Shown here piece after piece: positions 5,794 to 8,784 of a stretch of 8,784 nt of DNA. The notes under the pieces are model-generated. The model did no database searches. It saw only the letters and a program-made list of their open reading frames with translations, and was not told the origin of the DNA. The stretch's first letter is position 1. Each line of letters begins with the position of its first letter. The translations under genes and the position numbers were made by a program. The DNA is taken from positions 1 through 8,784 of the forward strand of contig JAHIMW010000193.1 of assembly GCA_018896355.1 (NCBI GenBank). Direction: 5' to 3'. This stretch comes from Pseudomonadota bacterium (GTDB lineage Bacteria > Desulfobacterota > Syntrophia > Syntrophales > UBA5619).

Positions 5794-8256
5794 ATGTTCA
5801 ATAAAATAGAGAACAGGGAAATGAATGCGGGGATGATGGATATTCCCCTTCTGCCCCTTCGGGACGTGGTGGTCTTTCCCCACATGATCGTTCCTCTTTT
5901 TGTGGGAAGGGAAAGATCGATCGCCGCACTGGAAGCCGCAATGAAGGAGGAAAAAGGGATCTTCATGGTGGCGCAGAAAAGCGCCCAGAAGGATGATCCT
6001 AGTGAGGAAGAGATCTATCGCATCGGAACGATCGGGATCATCATTCAGTTGCTGCGTCTGCCCGATGGTACGGTCAAGGTGCTGGTCGAAGGGAAGAAAC
6101 GGGGCATCATCCGCGAATATCTTCCCTGCGAAGACTATTTCCTGATTTGCGCCGAAGAGTTAGAGGAGACCGGCAAGACGGAAACCGTCCGGATCGAGGC
6201 CCTGATGAGAAGCATCCGGGAATCGTTTGAAACCTACGCCAAGATGACCAAGAAGGTGCATCTGGAGATGGTCGGCACCATCGCTTCCATCGAGGAGCCC
6301 TCAAAGCTGGCCGATGTCGTCATTTCCCAGATTAACGCCAAGTTAGAGGACAAGCAGAGAATTATCGAAATCTTCCATGTCCCGGAACGGATGGAGGCGA
6401 TCTATGAACTGATGCTTTCGGAGATCGAGATCCTTCAGGTCGAGGAGAAGATCAAGAGACGGGTCAAGAAGCAGATGGAAAAGACCCAGAAGGACTACTA
6501 CCTCAACGAACAGATGCGGGCGATCCAGAAGGAGATGGGGGAGAAGGGGGAGAAGGACGATTTTCGCAACGAAATCGTAGAATTGGAAAAAAGGCTGAAA
6601 CAGAAGAAGCTTTCCGAAGAGGCGCACAAGAAGGTCAAACAGGAAATCAAAAAGATGCAGATGATGGCCCCGATGTCCGCCGAGGCAACGGTGGTCCGGA
6701 ATTATATCGACTGGTTGCTCGATATGCCGTGGTCCGAAAAAACGGAAAACAAGCATACGCTGAAGGAATCGGAAGCCATTCTTGAAGAGGACCATTATGG
6801 TCTCAAGCAGGTCAAGGAGAGGATCATCGAATATCTGGCCGTTCAGACCCTCGTCAAGAAGAACAAGGGTTCGATCCTCTGTCTCGTCGGTCCGCCGGGC
6901 GTCGGGAAGACCTCTATCGCGAAGTCCGTGGCTCGTGCAACCAATCGAAAATTCGTTCGGCTTAGCCTGGGTGGCGTCCGGGATGAAGCGGAGATCCGGG
7001 GCCACCGGCGGACCTACATCGGCGCGATGCCGGGGAAGATCATCCAACTGCTCAAGAAGGCCGGAACGAACAACCCTGTTTTCTGTCTGGACGAAGTGGA
7101 CAAGCTGAGTTCCGATTTCCGGGGGGATCCCTCGTCCGCGCTGCTGGAGGTGCTCGATCCGGAGCAGAACATTGCCTTTAACGACAACTATCTGGAGGTC
7201 GATTATGACCTCTCCGATATCATGTTCATCACCACGGCCAATGTCTTGCAGACCATCCCCGCGCCGCTTCAGGACCGGATGGAGGTGATCCGCCTGGCCG
7301 GATATACGGAGCCGGAAAAGCTCAATATCGCCAAGCTGTTCCTTGTACCCAAGGTGATGGAGGCGAACGGGCTGAAGAACAACGACGTGGCTTTTACGGA
7401 CGGGGCGCTGCTCACGATCATCCGTCAATACACCCGGGAAGCGGGGGTCCGGAATCTGGAGCGGGAAATCGCGTCGATATGCCGGAAGCTCGCCCGGAAG
7501 ATCGTAAGCAACGGCGCGAAAGGATGCATCCGAATCTCCTCCAAGTCGGTTCAGGGGCATCTGGGCGTGCCGAAATTCCGTCATGGTGAAACCGAAGGAC
7601 GGGATGAAATCGGTCTGACAATCGGTCTTGCCTGGACCGAGGTCGGCGGGGAGTTGCTGGTCATCGAGACCTCTATCATGAAGGGGACCGGCAAGATGAC
7701 CCTGACCGGAAAGTTAGGCGACGTCATGCAGGAGTCGGCGCAGGCGGCGCTGACGTACGTGCGCGCCCGGGCGGAAAAATTCGGACTGCCGGAAGGTTTC
7801 TACAAGGAGACGGACATCCACGTCCATGTGCCGGAAGGGGCGATCCCGAAGGACGGGCCCTCCGCCGGCATTGCGATGGCAACCTCCATCGCCTCCGCGT
7901 TCATCCGCCGGAAGGTCAGGGGGGATCTGGCCATGACGGGCGAGATCACGCTGCGGGGCCGGGTGCTGCCGATCGGAGGATTGAAGGAGAAGCTGCTGGC
8001 CGCGCATAGGGGGAATATCCGGACCGTGATCATCCCCAAGGACAACGAAAAGGATCTGGCGGAGGTTCCTGCCAATGTGCTGAAGAACCTTGAAATCATT
8101 CTCGTGGAGAATGTCGATGAGGTCCTGAAGGCGGCGCTGCTGCCGGCAGAGGGAGAGGGTGAGAGGGTGGAACCGATCGGGAAGGCGATGGCGCCGGCCG
8201 CCGGTTCCGCGGGCAGGATACCCCTTCCGTTACAGGCCTCGTTGCATGAACGGTAA
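5794..8256 (+). CDS. lon: ATP-dependent Lon protease (LonA, serine peptidase family S16)
   Basis: An 820-residue LonA, slightly longer than E. coli Lon (784). It is a homohexameric cytosolic protease joining unfoldase and peptidase in one chain, and it removes misfolded and short-lived regulatory proteins. The N-terminal substrate-binding domain begins at IPLLPLRDVVVFPHMIVPLFVGR (17-39). A long charged helical region spans about 215-290 (KRRVKKQMEKTQKDYYLNEQ at 221-240). Walker A GPPGVGKT is at 366-373 and Walker B VFCLDEVDK at 429-437. The catalytic dyad is Ser690 in PKDGPSAGIAM and Lys733 in GGLKEKLLAAHRG, 43 residues apart as in E. coli (S679/K722). ATG 5794 has AGGAAG (5780-5785) eight bases upstream. 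The gap to clpX is 27 bp with no promoter or terminator, so it is read with the operon. The last 35 or so residues (after ALLP at 784) form an Ala/Pro/Gly-rich tail beyond the peptidase fold. Confidence 0.97.
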   Translation: MFNKIENREMNAGMMDIPLLPLRDVVVFPHMIVPLFVGRERSIAALEAAMKEEKGIFMVAQKSAQKDDPSEEEIYRIGTIGIIIQLLRLPDGTVKVLVEGKKRGIIREYLPCEDYFLICAEELEETGKTETVRIEALMRSIRESFETYAKMTKKVHLEMVGTIASIEEPSKLADVVISQINAKLEDKQRIIEIFHVPERMEAIYELMLSEIEILQVEEKIKRRVKKQMEKTQKDYYLNEQMRAIQKEMGEKGEKDDFRNEIVELEKRLKQKKLSEEAHKKVKQEIKKMQMMAPMSAEATVVRNYIDWLLDMPWSEKTENKHTLKESEAILEEDHYGLKQVKERIIEYLAVQTLVKKNKGSILCLVGPPGVGKTSIAKSVARATNRKFVRLSLGGVRDEAEIRGHRRTYIGAMPGKIIQLLKKAGTNNPVFCLDEVDKLSSDFRGDPSSALLEVLDPEQNIAFNDNYLEVDYDLSDIMFITTANVLQTIPAPLQDRMEVIRLAGYTEPEKLNIAKLFLVPKVMEANGLKNNDVAFTDGALLTIIRQYTREAGVRNLEREIASICRKLARKIVSNGAKGCIRISSKSVQGHLGVPKFRHGETEGRDEIGLTIGLAWTEVGGELLVIETSIMKGTGKMTLTGKLGDVMQESAQAALTYVRARAEKFGLPEGFYKETDIHVHVPEGAIPKDGPSAGIAMATSIASAFIRRKVRGDLAMTGEITLRGRVLPIGGLKEKLLAAHRGNIRTVIIPKDNEKDLAEVPANVLKNLEIILVENVDEVLKAALLPAEGEGERVEPIGKAMAPAAGSAGRIPLPLQASLHER

Positions 8257-8272
8257 AGGTTGAACTTAATCC

Positions 8273-8301
8273 TTGACAACGTGAGGGATCGCTGTTAGAT
8301 A
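8273..8301 (+). promoter_or_regulatory. Putative promoter of the tRNA-Val/tRNA-Asp unit, with a GC-rich discriminator
   Basis: A perfect TTGACA (8273-8278), a 17-base spacer and TAGATA (8296-8301, three of six) lie just behind the lon stop. The predicted start near 8308 is about 16 bases before tRNA-Val. The bases between -10 and the start are CCGCGC (8302-8307). GC-rich discriminators of this kind are known from stable-RNA promoters under stringent (ppGpp) control in E. coli; applying that here is inference. Confidence 0.6.
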
Positions 8302-8323
8302 CCGCGCAAAAGAGGGGTAATGC

Positions 8324-8399
8324 GGGCGGGTAGCTCAGCTGGGAGAGCGCCACGCTTACACCGTGGATGTCACAGGTTCAAGTCCTGTTCCGCCTACCA
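8324..8399 (+). tRNA. tRNA-Val (anticodon UAC)
   Basis: A complete 76-nt cloverleaf with encoded CCA. The D arm GCTC/GAGC and the T arm ACAGG/TTCAAGT/CCTGT are regular. The anticodon stem CCACG/CGTGG encloses CTTACAC, so the anticodon is UAC, reading GUN valine codons. The acceptor GGGCGGG pairs with TCCGCCT, which leaves G-U wobbles at both ends (1:72 and 7:66); a wobble at 1:72 is unusual. It is followed 85 bases later by tRNA-Asp, probably in the same transcript. Confidence 0.95.
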
Positions 8400-8424
8400 T
8401 GGAAATAACGAAATCCTGAAGATG

Positions 8425-8443
8425 CCCCGGTTTGGACCAGGGG
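8425..8443 (+). other. Small hairpin in the tRNA-Val/tRNA-Asp spacer
   Basis: CCCCGGT (8425-8431) can pair with ACC (8436-8438) and GGGG (8440-8443), with one bulged A at 8439 and a TTGG loop. There is no T tract behind it, so it does not look like an intrinsic terminator. It may be a processing structure between the two tRNAs or chance pairing. Confidence 0.3.
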
Positions 8444-8484
8444 GAGCCTAGAAATCGGGTTTCAACAGCGGATAAATTGCATAC

Positions 8485-8561
<77 letters not shown>

Positions 8562-8567
8562 TAATGA

Positions 8568-8611
8568 AAACAGGGGGTTAGGAAGATTTTCCGCCCCCTG
8601 TTTCTTGTTCT
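8568..8611 (+). terminator. Intrinsic terminator of the tRNA-Val/tRNA-Asp unit
   Basis: AAACAGGGGG (8568-8577) and CCCCCTGTTT (8594-8603) form a perfect 10-bp stem. The 16-base loop contains a smaller GGAA/TTCC pairing. The tail TTTCTTGTTCT is T-rich but interrupted. It ends the tRNA transcript and is also the first clear terminator seen after the tig-clpP-clpX-lon operon. On the minus strand the tail is AAACAGGGGG followed by TTTTCATTAT, so it might also stop transcription arriving from the right. Confidence 0.8.
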
Positions 8612-8619
8612 CAGAAACG

Positions 8620-8642
8620 ATTTCCAACCCTATTTCCAACCC
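8620..8642. repeat. Two tandem 11-bp direct repeats
   Basis: ATTTCCAACCC occurs at 8620-8630 and again at 8632-8642, a period of 12 bases, directly behind the tRNA-Asp terminator. Read on the minus strand, one frame gives a short repeated peptide (VGN-R-VGN-R-F, then stop), but the frame is closed by a TAG some 11 codons upstream of the repeat's end. It may be a remnant of a gene end such as an integrase tail, a protein-binding site or chance. Confidence 0.4.
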
Positions 8643-8734
8643 ACAGGTTACTTCTAATTTTACACTACCCGTCCCCCCGTTAGGTGTTACCCCTCGGCAA
8701 GCCTCTTAAATCCTCATCCATTGCCAATTTTTTT
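8643..8734. other. Non-coding segment with no recognisable feature
   Basis: Between the direct repeat and the right edge I see no tRNA, terminator or promoter I would defend. Composition is mixed, with an AT-rich patch, a C run (TCCCCCC near 8671) and an eight-base T run around 8728. Stops interrupt most frames. Confidence 0.4.
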
Positions 8735-8784
8735 TCAAAGGGCGTCCCGCAATTCCTTGGCAATATCTTTGGCGGCCAGAATCG
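8735..8784 (-). CDS. Possible C-terminal end of an unknown protein (cut by right edge)
   Basis: On the minus strand, a frame entering from the right edge gives 15 residues, ILAAKDIAKELRDAL, then TGA at 8737-8735. The composition (alternating charged and aliphatic residues) looks like a protein helix, which is why I list it. Two other minus-strand frames are also open here: one ends at TAA near 8688 and another at TAA near 8709. The choice is therefore weak, and no family can be named from 15 residues. Confidence 0.25.
   Translation of the reverse strand, partial: ILAAKDIAKELRDAL

Noticed and set aside
6343..7584. Minus-strand 413-codon frame opposite lon
   Set aside because: Shadow of Lon; no start site or domain supports it, and the Lon frame has intact Walker and pore motifs here.

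Overview
This window is a conserved housekeeping region of a moderately GC-rich Gram-negative bacterium. The best guess is a deltaproteobacterium in the broad sense (Syntrophus/Geobacter-like). That placement is inference: it rests on the gene order tRNA-Leu, tig, clpP, clpX, lon, then tRNA genes, on a long HrpA-type helicase next door, and on sigma70-type promoters. No marker gene here fixes the taxonomy.

Layout. (1) Positions 1-2065, minus strand: the N-terminal half or so of an HrpA-type DEAH-box RNA helicase, cut by the left edge, with a good divergent promoter at 2127-2155. (2) Positions 2180-2345, plus strand: a tRNA-Pro(GGG) unit with a putative promoter and a clear intrinsic terminator. 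(3) Positions 2380-2512: a near-consensus promoter (TTGACA, 17 bp, TATAAA) and tRNA-Leu(UAG), with no terminator before the next gene. (4) Positions 2562-8256: a tight protein-quality-control operon of trigger factor (tig), ClpP, ClpX and Lon. tig and clpP overlap by ATGA, clpP and clpX are 26 bp apart, and clpX and lon are 27 bp apart. (5) Positions 8273-8611: a second stable-RNA unit with its own promoter, tRNA-Val(UAC) and tRNA-Asp(GUC), closed by a 10-bp-stem terminator. (6) Positions 8612-8784: mostly non-coding, with a short direct repeat and possibly the last codons of a minus-strand gene entering from the right.

How the genes work together: trigger factor meets nascent chains at the ribosome exit tunnel. 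ClpX unfolds tagged or regulatory substrates and feeds them to the ClpP chamber. Lon degrades misfolded and regulatory proteins by itself. Every catalytic or nucleotide-binding motif I looked for in ClpP, ClpX, Lon and the helicase is present, so all four look functional (the helicase as far as it is visible).

I found no previously undescribed system. What is left to examine is small-scale: start codon choices, tRNA promoters placed against the protease operon, two G-U pairs in the tRNA-Val acceptor stem, a low-complexity tail on Lon, and a repeat-bearing segment behind tRNA-Asp that could be an integration scar. Many long open frames on the opposite strands are shadows of the real genes or translations of tRNA genes.
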